From positions 10,055,857 through 10,119,856 of the forward strand of contig NC_089863.1 of assembly GCF_036373705.1 (NCBI RefSeq): a DNA stretch of 64,000 nucleotides. The letters run 5' to 3'. Numbering within the stretch: position 1 is the stretch's first letter; the number at the start of each line of letters is the position of its first letter. The notes beneath the pieces were generated by a model. That model did no database searches. It was not told the DNA's origin and saw only the letters and a list, made by a program, of their open reading frames with translations. Origin of the DNA: Amia ocellicauda. Lineage: Eukaryota; Chordata; Actinopteri; Amiiformes; Amiidae. Positions 22,149 to 37,650 of this stretch are shown in pieces. Made by a program: the position numbers and the translations under genes.

Positions 22149-23049
22149 ACACCGATCAGCCATAACATTATGACTACCTGCCTAATACAGTGTAGGTCCC
22201 CCTTTTGCCGCCAAAACAGCCCTGACCCGTTGAGGCATGGACTCCACTAGACCTCTGAAGGTGTGCTGTGGTATCTGGCACCAAGACGTCAGCAGCAGAT
22301 CCTTTAAGTCCTGTAAGTTGTGAGGTGGGGCCTCCATGGATCAGATTTGTTTGTCCAGCACATCCCACAGATGCTCGATTGGATTGAGATCTGGGGAATT
22401 TGGAGGCCAAGTCAACACCTTGAACTCGTGATTCATCAGACCAGGCCACCTTCTCCATTGCTCCGTGGTCCAGTTCTGATGCTCACGTGCCCATTGTAGG
22501 CGCTTTCGGCAGTGGACAGGGGTCAACGTGGGCACCCTGACTGGTCTGCGGCTACGCAGCCCCATACGCAACAAACTGCGATGCACTGTGTGTTCTGACA
22601 CCTTTCTATCAGAACCAGCATTCACTTTTTCAGCAATTTGAGCTACAGTAGCTCGTCTGTTGGATCGGACCACACGGGCCAGCCTTCGCTCATTGATTGT
22701 GCATCAATGAGCCTTGGCCGCCCATGACCCTGTCGCCGGTTCACCGCTTTTCCTTCCTTGGACCACTTTTGATAGGTACTGACCACTGCAGACCGGGAAC
22801 ACCCCACAAGAGCTGCAGTTTTGGAGATGCCCTGACCCAGTCGTCTAGCCATCACAATGTGGCCCTTGTCAGAGTCGCTCAGATCCTTACGCTTGCCCAT
22901 TTTTCCTGCTTCTAACACATCAACGTTGAGGACAAAATGTTCACTTGCTGCCTAATATATCCCACCCACTGACAGGTGCCATGATAAGGAGATTATCAGT
23001 GTCATTCACTTCACCTGTCAGTGGTCATAATGTTATGGCTGACCGGTGT
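22149..23049 (-). mobile_element. Internally deleted Tc1/mariner transposon
   Basis: Terminal inverted repeats read ACACCGATCAGCCATAACAT on the left and, in reverse complement, ACACCGGTCAGCCATAACAT on the right. A minus-strand transposase remnant occupies about 22918-22341: [20 protein letters not shown] with an HTH, then a later part with WAREHQNWTTEQW fused to LTWPPNSPDLNPIEHLWD. The region with the first two catalytic aspartates is missing, and the reading frame shifts near 22660. The copy is dead but its ends are good, so it could in principle be mobilised in trans. Another end of this family lies at 51570-51643. Confidence 0.9.
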
Positions 23050-23902
23050 ACGAACACTACTACTGTGACGTCTAATATACTACTGATAAAGCAGTATGCT
23101 ATTTCCATACCGTTTTTTCTCAGATGATATTCAGTATTATTTGAGGCTAAGCTGCTAAAAACACAGTGCACAACCCTTCTAGACAACACGGTAATCTGCA
23201 CAACTTGCTGTCCCACTCGGTTTCGTTTTTCACAACAATAACAATAACGACCAGTTCCTCGCCAACCTGCTGCTACACACTGACACATCGCTGCTGCTGA
23301 TATAGGATTGCTCCCATTTAATCAGAGTCGCTGTGCTGTAGTCCTCAGCGGTGGCAGGTACACTTTGCGCAATTACCGTCGGCGTAACATGGGCACTGTG
23401 GAGTAGCGGAAGACCGCAACCGAAAGTCAGATGCAGGAAGCAAGAAATGCGACTTTGAACCGACGGATGATGACTGAGCGGGTGAGGCGGCGACTTATTG
23501 TACACGTTTATGGACGAAAACACACCGATCGTAATGTCGGCTATACTTAAATCACTTAGCAAAAATACAAGTTCACAGCAAGTAGGGTTATGGCTTGACA
23601 AGCCCCTGTGCGTTCAGTTGTGTGTGTGTGAAAGAGAGACAGAGAGGATAAGTTTCGATTTCTACAGGAGAGAATTCCGGAGCTCGAATTATATTATTTA
23701 ATCATGATTGTATTATACTACACATGATACAAGTGTTAAGAGTTTTACTGTTTAACTGTAAGCTAGTGTGTTGTATCGTATCCGTCACTGCTTTGCTGTA
23801 CTGTCCTGTCTTTTATTGAATTATTGATATGTCTTTCATTATTTATTAGGAGATGGAGATAAGATGACTTAGTTATCACAACACATTATGTATTAACCCC
23901 AT

Positions 23903-23965
<63 letters not shown>

Positions 23966-24054
23966 CCAGTGTTAAAGTATTTCACAATGTCCAGTCATTT
24001 CATTAGTCACTAGTATGTATTAACCTCCCTTTCTCTCCCTCTTTCCCTCAATCT

Positions 24055-24102
<48 letters not shown>

Positions 24103-24103
24103 G
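23050..24103. other. KHNYN upstream region, no coding exon recognised
   Basis: Mostly unique AT-moderate sequence with two long (CT)n tracts at 23912-23962 and 24059-24100. The second is the pyrimidine tract of the acceptor CTGCAG at 24098-24103. An upstream untranslated exon of KHNYN is therefore likely somewhere to the left, but it could not be placed. Confidence 0.5.
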
Positions 24104-24170
24104 TGACTCGGCCACAGCCCGGCTCTGTGTCTGTCTGCCCGCCCGCCTGCTGTGGCCGCCACTCCACAGC

Positions 24171-28494
<4,324 letters not shown>

Positions 28495-28554
28495 AGAATC
28501 TCTCTCTCTCGCTCTGTCTGACATTGTCCTCAACCTGAACACAGAGATAAAGAG

Positions 28555-28615
28555 AGAGTGCATTGGCAACATCGGTGTCATGCCAATAAAGCTCAATTTG
28601 AATTTGAATTTGAGT
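28555..28615 (+). terminator. KHNYN polyadenylation signal inside a retrotransposon tail
   Basis: ATGCCAATAAAGCTC followed by AATTTGAATTTGAATTTG. The AATAAA at 28585-28590 is 91 nt after the KHNYN stop and is the first canonical hexamer. The surrounding sequence matches the retroelement tails at 99-195 and 20941-21010, so the gene's 3' end signal appears to come from an inserted element. Confidence 0.6.
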
Positions 28616-28844
28616 GGGTGGTGAGAGAAAGGAAGAGATAGAGCAAGGTAGGAGGGAGATGGAAAGGGGTGGAGGTGTAGAGGAGAGCTGGAGTAACTTG
28701 ACATCTAAGGTGATTTAATTGTGTTCAATAATGTTGATAGGATGACCTCTAACTGAACAAAAACACAGAATTTATTTTTCCCATATGTACTGGCTGTACT
28801 TTTGTATTACAATAATAAATCAATATTTTTTTAACTGCTGTATG

Positions 28845-28846
<2 letters not shown>

Positions 28847-28882
<36 letters not shown>
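28847..28882. repeat. (AT)n microsatellite
   Basis: About 17 pure TA repeats downstream of KHNYN. Confidence 0.95.
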
Positions 28883-28885
<3 letters not shown>

Positions 28886-29229
28886 TACTCTATATTTATT
28901 GAGATGTGACTGTTGATCTGTGGTTATTCTGCAAACATAATTCTGGATGAAATAAAAAATGTAAGACAGTAAGAAAAATGTATGTTGCATGTTGTTGTTA
29001 ATTTAGGAGTCTAGTCCAGCTGTATATAGTTATTGTCTGTACTGGATATGTATACAGTACAGTACAAAGGCTCCAGTCATTGTGTGTACCCCAGGTGTAT
29101 ATATACAGTACAGTGTGTACTCCAGGTGTATATATACAGTACAGTGTGTACTCCAGGTGTACATATACAATACAGTGTACTCCAGGTGTATATATACAGT
29201 ACAGTGTGTGTACTCCAGGTGTATATATA

Positions 29230-30448
29230 CACTCACCTAAAGGATTATTAGGAACACCATACTAATACTGTGTTTGACCCCCTTTCGCCTTCAGAACTGC
29301 CTTAATTCTACGTGGCATTGATTCAACAAGGTGCTGAAAGCATTCTTTAGAAATGTTGGCCCATATTGATAGGATAGCATCTTGCAGTTGATGGAGATTT
29401 GTGGGATGCACATCCAGGGCATGAAGCTCCCGTTCCACCACATCCCAAAGATGCTCTATTGGGTTGAGATCTGGTGACTGTGGGGGCCAGTTTAGTACAG
29501 TGAACTCATTGTCATGTTCAAGAAACCAATTTGAAATGATTCGACCTTTGTGACATGGTGCATTATCCTGCTGGAAGTAGCCATCAGAGGATGGGTACAT
29601 GGTGGTCATAAAGGGAGACATGGTCAGAAACAATGCTCAGGTAGGCCGTGGCATTTAAACGATGCCCAATTGGCACTAAGGGGCCTAAAGTGTGCCAAGA
29701 AAACATCCCCCACACCATTACACCACCACCACCAGCCTGCACAGTGGTAACAAGGCATGATGGATCCATGTTCTCATTCTGTTTACGCCAAATTCTGACT
29801 CTACCATCTGAATGTCTCAACAGAAATCGAGACTCATCAGACCAGGCAACATTTTTCCAGTCTTCAACTGTCCAATTTTGGTGAGCTTGTGCAAATTGTA
29901 GCCTCTTTTTCCTATTTGTAGTGGAGATGAGTGGTACCCGGTGGGGTCTTCTGCTGTTGTAGCCCATCCGCCTCAAGGTTGTATGTGTTGTGGTTTCACA
30001 AATGCTTTGCTGCATACCTCGGTTGTAACGAGTGGTTATTTCAGTCAAAGTTGCTCTTCTATCAGCTTGAATCAGTCGGCCCATTCTCCTCTGACCTCTA
30101 GCATCAACAAGGCATTTTCGCCCACAGGACTGCCGCATATTGGATGTTTTTCCCTTTTCACGCCATTCTTTGTAAACCCTAGAAATGGTTGTGCGTGAAA
30201 ATCCCAGTAACTGAGCAGATTGTGAAATACTCAGACCGGCCCGTCTGGCACCAACAACCATGCCACGCTCAAAATTGCTTAAATCACCTTTCTTTCCCAT
30301 TCAGACATTCAGTTTGGAGTTCAGGAGATTGTCTTGACCAGGACCACACCCCTAAATGCATTGAAGCAACTGCCATGTGATTGGTTGGTTAGATAATTGC
30401 ATTAATGAGAAATTGAACAGGTGTTCCTAATAATCCTTTAGGTGAGTG
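29230..30448 (-). mobile_element. Tc1/mariner transposon, nearly full length
   Basis: Perfect 29-bp terminal inverted repeats start CACTCACCTAAAGGATTATT. The element is flanked by TA at 29228-29229 and 30449-30450, the TA duplication expected for Tc1. Length is 1219 bp. The perfect ends and exact target duplication suggest a fairly recent insertion. It sits inside the minisatellite between KHNYN and RIPK3. Confidence 0.97.
29262..30300 (-). pseudogene. Tc1-type DDE transposase with one frameshift
   Basis: The first part (30300-29584) starts MGKKGDLSNFERGMVVGARR. It has paired HTH motifs (SISQSAQLLGFSRTTISRVY and a second recognition helix), a GRPR-like basic patch and the first catalytic Asp in NVAWSDESRF. 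The second part (29633-29262) has the second Asp in GYFQQDNAPCHK and the final acid in PIEHLWD. The frame changes once, between about 29590 and 29635. The rest is intact at about 340 residues, the usual length for the family. Only this shift separates it from an active-looking enzyme. An assembly error is possible. Confidence 0.93.
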
Positions 30449-31299
30449 TACAGTACAGTGTGTGTACTCCAGTTGTATATATACAGTACAGTGTGTAGTC
30501 CAGGTGTATATACAGTACAGTGTGTACTCCAGGTGTATATATACAGTACAGTGTGTGGACTCCAGGTGTATATATACAGTACAGTGTGTGGACTCCAGGT
30601 GTATATATACAGTACAGTGTGTGTACTCCAGGTGTATATATACAGTACAGTGTGTGTAGTACAGGTGTATATATACAGTACAGTGTGTGTAGTACAGGTG
30701 TATATATACAGTACAGTGTGTGTAGTACAGGTGTATATATACAGTACAGTGTGTGTAGTACAGGTGTATATCTACAGTACAGTGTGTACTCCAGGTGTAT
30801 ATATACAGTACAGTGTGTGTAGTACAGGTGTATATATACAGTACAGTGTGTGTAGTACAGGTGTATATATACAGTACAGTGTGTGTACTCCAGTTGTATA
30901 TATACAGTACAGTGTATACTCCAGGTGTATATCTACAGTACAGTGTGTAGTCCAGGTGTATATACAGTACAGTGTGTACTCCAGGTGTATATATACAGTA
31001 CAGTGTGTGGACTCCAGGTGTATATATACAGTACAGTGTGTGGACTCCAGGTGTATATATACAGTACAGTGTGTGTAGTACAGGTGTATATATACAGTAC
31101 AGTGTGTGTAGTACAGGTGTATATATACAGTACAGTGTGTGTAGTACAGGTGTATATATACAGTACAGTGTGTGTAGTACAGGTGTATATATACAGTACA
31201 GTACAATACATTGGAAGCTACTGTAAGCAAACCTAATGCCTCCTAAATTATTAGTACTGTAGATTGATAAGATTTGAAACAATATAATGAGTTTAAAAG

Positions 31300-31600
31300 T
31301 CCCTCTCTCTGCCATGGCTGCTCTTGTCGCCTCCCTCGCCTTCTCTCCTCCCCCTTTTCAAACGGCGAACAGAGTCGGGTTTCTTGTCCCGGAATCGCGT
31401 ACTGACGGAAGCTGCCGAGGGACAGTGTGTGCAGGCTGCCTTGCGGACGCGGCGCGGTGACCATGACCGGCCGCTCGGTGCTGCCGCTGTGCGTGTCGAC
31501 CGCCGTGTTTTGAGCTTCAGACAGACAACTGGGTGTTTCACCAGTCGGGTCCCAGCGGAAGTGACCGTCGCTCTGTTTTGGGGAAGCGCTGTAGGTAAAG
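31300..31600 (+). promoter_or_regulatory. Probable RIPK3 promoter and untranslated first exon
   Basis: A CpG-rich, GC-rich block of about 300 bp stands out from its repeat-rich surroundings. It ends in the donor-like GCTGTAG|GTAAAG at about 31591. The next plausible acceptor is CACCTTCTCAG at 33588-33598, 18 nt before the RIPK3 ATG. This predicts a 5' UTR exon here and a 2-kb intron filled by the minisatellite. Inferred from composition and splice consensus only. Confidence 0.5.
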
Positions 31601-31636
31601 CTAACCTTGTTATTGGTTTATCGCCGAGCCGTCCAT

Positions 31637-31730
31637 GTTTGCGAACGCAGATTTGCGCAGTTGTGCATAATCCCAGCGATCCCATTGGTGGAGTCGCGCA
31701 GATTGGCGTAAATCTGCGCTTCGCAAACGC
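31637..31730. repeat. Imperfect inverted repeat upstream of RIPK3
   Basis: GTTTGCGAACGCAGATTTGC at 31637-31656 pairs with the reverse complement of 31706-31730 (GCGTTTGCGAAGCGCAGATT). The arms are about 22-25 nt with few mismatches around a ~48-nt loop. It could form a hairpin in DNA or RNA. Confidence 0.65.
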
Positions 31731-31824
31731 GACCAGTGTGTGTTGGTGGTGTGCTGTTGTTTTCCGTCGGCACTGAAAGCAGGAAGAGGAGAGCGAGAGA
31801 TGATTGAAAAACAGCATTTCTCTC

Positions 31825-33535
31825 TCTGTGCAGTGTTAATGTGCTGTAGTGTTCAGTCAGTGTGTCTGTATTAACCCTCTCTCTCTCAGTGCAGTGTTAA
31901 TGTGCTGTAGTGTTCAGTCAGTGTGTCTGTATTAACCCTCTCTCTCAGTGCAGTGTTAATGTGCTGTAGTGTTCAGTGTGTCTGTATTAACCCTCTCTCT
32001 CAGTGCAGTGTTAATGTGCTGTAGTGTTCAGTCAGTGTGTCTGTATTAACCCTCTCTCTCTCAGTGCAGTGTTAATGTGCTGTAGTGTTCAGTCAGTGTG
32101 TCTGTATTAACCCTCTCTCTCTCAGTGCAGTGTTAATGTGCTGTAGTGTTCAGTCAGTGTGTCTGTATTAACCCCCTCTCTCTCAGTGCAGTGTTAATGT
32201 GCTGTAGTGTTCAGTCAGTGTGTCTGTATTAACCCTCTCTCTCTCAGTGCAGTGTTAATGTGCTGTAGTGTCCAGTCAGTGTGTCTGTATTAACCCTCTC
32301 TCTCTCAGTGCAGTGTTAATGTGCTGTAGTGTTCAGTGTGTCTGTATTAACCCTCTCTCTCAGTGCAGTGTTAATGTGCTGTAGTGTTCAGTCAGTGTGT
32401 CTGTATTAACCCTCTCTCTCTCAGTGCAGTGTTAATGTGCTGTAGTGTTCAGTCAGTGTGTCTGTATTAACCCTCTCTCTCTCAGTGCAGTGTTAATGTG
32501 CTGTAGTGTTCAGTCAGTGTGTCTGTATTAACCCTCTCTCTCTCAGTGCAGTGTTAATGTGCTGTAGTGTTCAGTCAGTCAGTGTGTCTGTATTAACCCT
32601 CTCTCTCTCTGTGCAGTGTTAATGTGCTGTAGTGTCCAGTCAGTGTGTCTGTATTAACCCTCTCTCTCTCAGTGCAGTGTTAATGTGCTGTAGTGTCCAG
32701 TGTGTCTGTATTAACCCTCTCTCTCTCAGTGCAGTGTTAATGTGCTGTAGTGTTCAGTCAGTGTCTGTATTAACCCTCTCTCTCTCAGTGCAGTGTTAAT
32801 GTGCTGTAGTGTTCAGTGTGTCTGTATTAACCCTCTCTCTCTCAGTGCAGTGTTAATGTGCTGTAGTGTTCAGTCAGTGTGTCTGTATTAACCCTCTCTC
32901 TCTCAGTGCAGTGTTAATGTGCTGTAGTGTTCAGTCAGTCAGTGTGTCTGTATTAACCCTCTCTCTCTCAGTGCAGTGTTAATGTGCTGTAGTGTTCAGT
33001 CAGTGTGTCTGTATTAACCCTCTCTCTCTCAGTGCAGTGTTAATGTGCTGTAGTGTCCAGTGTGTCTGTATTAACCCTCTCTCTCTCAGTGCAGTGTTAA
33101 TGTGCTGTAGTGTTCAGTGTGTCTGTATTAACCCTCTCTCTCTCAGTGCAGTGTTAATGTGCTGTAGTGTCCAGTCAGTGTGTCTGTATTAACCCTCTCT
33201 CTCTCAGTGCAGTGTTAATGTGCTGTAGTGTTCAGTGTGTCTGTATTAACCCTCTCTCTCTCAGTGCAGTGTTAATGTGCTGTAGTGTTCAGTCAGTGTG
33301 TCTGTATTAACCCTCTCTCTCTCAGTGCAGTGTTAATGTGCTGTAGTGTTCAGTGTGTCTGTATTAACCCTCTCTCTCTCAGTGCAGTGTTAATGTGCTG
33401 TAGTGTTCAGTCAGTGTGTCTGTATTAACCCTCTCTCTCTCAGTGCAGTGTTAATGTGCTGTAGTGTTCAGTCAGTCAGTGTGTCTGTATTAACCCTCTC
33501 TCTCTCAGTGCAGTGTTAATGTGCTGTAGTTTTCA
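31825..33535 (+). repeat. Minisatellite of splice-acceptor-like units upstream of the RIPK3 coding start (about 28 copies)
   Basis: The unit is 55-65 bp and reads AGTGCAGTGTTAATG, TGCTGTAGTGTTCAGTCAG, TGTGTCTGTATTAACC, CTCTCTCTCTC. It is almost identical to the array in ADCY4 intron 12. TATTAAC, the CT tract and CAG repeat about 28 times in the direction of RIPK3 transcription. If the upstream exon is real, all of this lies in RIPK3's 5' UTR intron. Confidence 0.95.
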
Positions 33536-33616
33536 GCCAGCGTTTGTGTGTCAGTACCACCTGTCATTTGTATTAAGTCCCGCCTCTCACCTTCTCAGTG
33601 AGTGATTATTGGTGAG

Positions 33617-34703
33617 ATGGAGCTGACCACCTGCCCACGGCCGGCCCAGATTAACGATGCCCACCTGACATCATGGTGTATGATTGGCCGTGGGGGGTTC
33701 GGGGTGATCCAGCGCGCTCGGCACACGTTGTGGGGGATGGACGTCGCCATCAAACTGCTGCATGATCACAGAGGGTAACCACAGCAGCCACTGGCACTGC
33801 ACAGCACGTCACAACAACAGCAATAACAATACAAATCATAATAACAATGTCCTTCCCTCCCTCCCCTTCGCCCCATCTGCCCCCCCTCTCTTTCTCACTT
33901 CCTCTCTCCCTCCCTCTATATGCCTCTCCTTCTCCTTTGGCACTTCCTTTCTCTTCTGTAACTCTCCCTCTCTCACTTCCTTCCACTCTCCCTCTTAGTG
34001 ACAGCTCCCAACTGCTGAGGGAGGCAGAGCTGATGATAGAGGGGGGGTGTCCCTTCGTCCTCCGTGTCCTCGGGGTGTACAGGGGCACCCCCCCCCTGCC
34101 CGGCTTACGCACCTCCTCCGCCATGCTGTCCTGCCCCAGCGTGGGTCTGGTGATGGAGTTCATGGAGTTCGGCTGCATCGGCTCCCTGTTGGCCTCTCTG
34201 GCTGGCCCCCCACCCTGGCCTCTGGCGTTCAGGCTGGCCCACCAGGTAGCGCTGGGCATGAACTTCCTGCACCAGCACCGTCCCCCACTGCTGCACCTGG
34301 ACCTCAAGCCCAGCAATGTGCTGCTGGACAACAGCCTGAATGCACAGGCGAGTCCCCGGCTTCTCGTGGGAGAGTAGGCCTGAGAGTTTGTGTGTGTGTG
34401 TGTGTGTGTGTGCGCACATCTCTCAGTGCAGTGTTAGAGTACTGTGGGGTCCAGTCAGGTTTCCTGTATATTAACCTTTCACCCTGCCTATCACCCTGCC
34501 TCTCACCCTACCCCCTCCTCTATCCTCTGCCCTTCTCTCTCGCTCTCTGTAGATCACAGATTTCGGGCTGGCGCGGATGACTCGCTCTGTTTCCTGTTCG
34601 AAGAAGGGTGAAGCAGAGAGTGGGGAGGGGGGGACGCTGAGCTACATGCCCCCCGAGGCTTTCAGCTTGAAGTACCGACCCAGCCCTGCCTCCGACGTGT
34701 ACA

Positions 34704-34742
<39 letters not shown>

Positions 34743-37451
34743 CACAGGGGGAGAGGGAGGGAGGGACTGACTGACTGACTGACTGACACACTGCCTGACT
34801 GACTGAGTGATACACTGTATTCACCACCCCACCTCTATCTCTCTCCAGCTATGCTATATTGCTGTGGTCTATTCTCACTGGGGAGGAACCCTATTCTTGT
34901 AAGTATCTCTCTCAGTGCAGCGTTAAGGTACTGTAGTGTCCAGTTATGCCCCGTTTCCACTGGCTAAGCGCCAGGACCATGTTTTTTGGAGGTTAACTAT
35001 CTGCTGCCAAACATGTCCGTTAGCGCCCGTCCCGCTCGCTGAGGAAATATCTCCGCTTCTGAAAGCAAAGATATGCGCTTGACTTGCAGACGGACAGGGA
35101 AGAGATCAGAAACATTGTGTCGGAAGATATAATCTCAAGTGCCGGTGCGATCACGAAGAAATTGCAGTTTTATTAGCAGCATGGAGTGAAATCCACTTAC
35201 AGAGACAATGACTGATACAGTTAATATCCGAGTGCATTAAAAACTTGGATTTCACAGGACCGGTGCAGCACCTGACTAGTTAAAAATATACTGAAGGATA
35301 ATAATCGCATCGTAGCAGCCGATGGTATTAATATTGTGTGACAGCTGGCCGGTGTTCAGGCTGTGTGTGTGAATGTGTGCAGGACAATCCAGACACAGTC
35401 AGTGTGAAGGAACACGAGTCATTAACGTGTCCATTTACAATATTAATTAATGAATAAATAAATACAGCAGATCTGGGTTTCCCTCTAAAACATTAAGGAC
35501 TGGTTTAATAAATGCGTCCATAAACGCCATGACTGAGACGCACACTTTAGTTCAATTAAACCGGCTATATTGTATCTGGATGATTAATGTGAAACGTGTG
35601 TATTGTGTTTCAAGTGTAACTTGCCCTGGTTAAGGATCTGATAAGTACATTATAAATAATACGGCCAAAAGTATCGTTTGCAGTTACAGATCTGTAGTAA
35701 GAGTAATAAGTGAAGGGAGTCACTGTGCGTTTAAAATACATATATACCATCACAAATAGATGATAATAATAATAACAATACATATTTGCTATTTAGTATT
35801 ATTGTTGCGCATGAAAACATATTGTTATGAGGACGTGCTTGTCTGAATATAATGTTGTCTCTACACGTTCAGCTCTTCCTAATATCTCTAACAGAAACGT
35901 GTATTTATTCGCTGTTTCCAATCATGTAAAGCACAAATAATAAAACAGACACACAGTCCTCTCTCGTCAGGTGAGTCGCAGTGTTTCTGTCTCTGTTTTT
36001 AACACGAGCACAAACCAAACACACAGTCGCTGCTGCTCATCAGAGGGACGGACTTCACAACGGCCTGCTTTTACAGAAACAGCTCTGGGATGCGTCTGGC
36101 ACAGCACGGACGCTTAAGCCAGTGGAACCGAGGCATTAGTAATGTTTGTATACTGTATTAACCTTTCCCACTCCCCCCCGCTCCATCCTACTCCCTCCCA
36201 CCCTCCCCCATCTCTCTCTCTCTCTTTCTCTCAGGTGTTATGTCCAGTCTGGTGCGGTTCAGGATCCCACTGGGGGACCGGCCCAGTCTGGAGCGGCTGG
36301 ACCCTGGTCAGGCCCGCGGGCTGCAGGAGCTCCGACAGCTCATCGAAACCTGCTGGGAACCAGAGCCCCAGAAACGACCCGCCTTTTACAGTGAGTGAGA
36401 GGATTGGATTGGGAGAGGAAATGTGAGAGAGAAGGAGACAGGGAGGGGGAGATTGAGGATGTGCTGCTGCATGTGTATATTATATATGGTTGTATCTATT
36501 AATTTATTCAACCATTCAGTTTTTGTTTCTGTTTCTGTGCTTTTGTGTTCTCATTGTGTGGTTGTGTTGTGCTGCTATGGTTGTCTGTGTTGTTTAACCA
36601 GAGTGTCTGCCAGTGACGGAGAGTGTGTACAACCTGTACAAGCCTGAAGTGCCCGATGCTGTTCACAGAGTGCAGACCCTACTGGTACACTGACGCACTG
36701 TATACACACTGTACCGATGCATTGTATACACACTGCACTGACACATTTTATACTGACACACTGCATACACACTTTATACTGACACACTGTATACTCACTG
36801 ACGCACTGCGTACACACTGCACCGACACACTGTATAAACACTGTAGCTGAAACACTGACACATGACTGATACACTCCCTCTCTGCCCTCCTCCCCCACTC
36901 ACTCTCTCTCTCTCCCTCTCTTTCTCTCTCTCTCAGTGTCGGATGGAGTCTCAGAGTGTGGAGGAGAAACTGGGGGAGCAGATGAAGTCACTGCAGCTCT
37001 CCCATGCCCCCCCCGGCTGCAGTTCCCCTTCTGTGCCTGAACAGAGTGAGGGGGCGCTGTCTCTCTCTCGCACTCAGGCACATCAACAAGAATCTATAAT
37101 AACAATAATAATAAAAATACCTCATATTGTTAGCTTGTATACCTGCTAGAAATGCCATACAAAATTCTATACACAGTAACCGAATAAGATAATATTATAA
37201 TGCTGATAATAACAGGAAATTATTTTAAAATGTATATATTGTCTTTGTATTCCAAACAACTGATCCTTAAAACCCTTTGCGCAAGTGAATTATTACAGGT
37301 TCATACAGTACACATTTCAAAAACATTTTGAATAGATTTTAATATAATATGAAATCTGTCTCTCTTTCTCTCTCTCCCAGCTGAATCTCAGGTGACACCA
37401 CAGCATGCTCATACAGGGCCTCCTCCAGTGCAGGTATTGCTGTTGTTGTTG

Positions 37452-37509
<58 letters not shown>

Positions 37510-37617
37510 GTTTAGCAGTCACAGTGAGCTGCAGTTCCCCTGCTGTGCCTGACCAGAGTAGGGGGTGCTGTTCCTCACTCTACACTATACAATCGGTTAT
37601 TAAAGATATCCCTCTCC

Positions 37618-37650
<33 letters not shown>

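Larger units (their letters stand above)
29045..31205. repeat. ~30-bp minisatellite (ACAGTACAGTGTGTACTCC...), interrupted by a Tc1 element
   Basis: Units of GTATATATACAGTACAGTG plus TGTACTCCAG or TGTAGTACAG, about 29-33 bp each. Roughly five copies lie at 29083-29229 and about 24 at 30451-31205. The two parts were one array before a transposon entered at 29230-30448. Long open frames in all phases (VYIYSTVC-type) are artefacts of the period. Confidence 0.92.

Noticed and set aside
30389-31315. A 308-codon open frame with VYIYSTVC/LYCIYTP repeats
   Set aside because: It is produced by the ~30-bp minisatellite; equivalent open frames exist on both strands.
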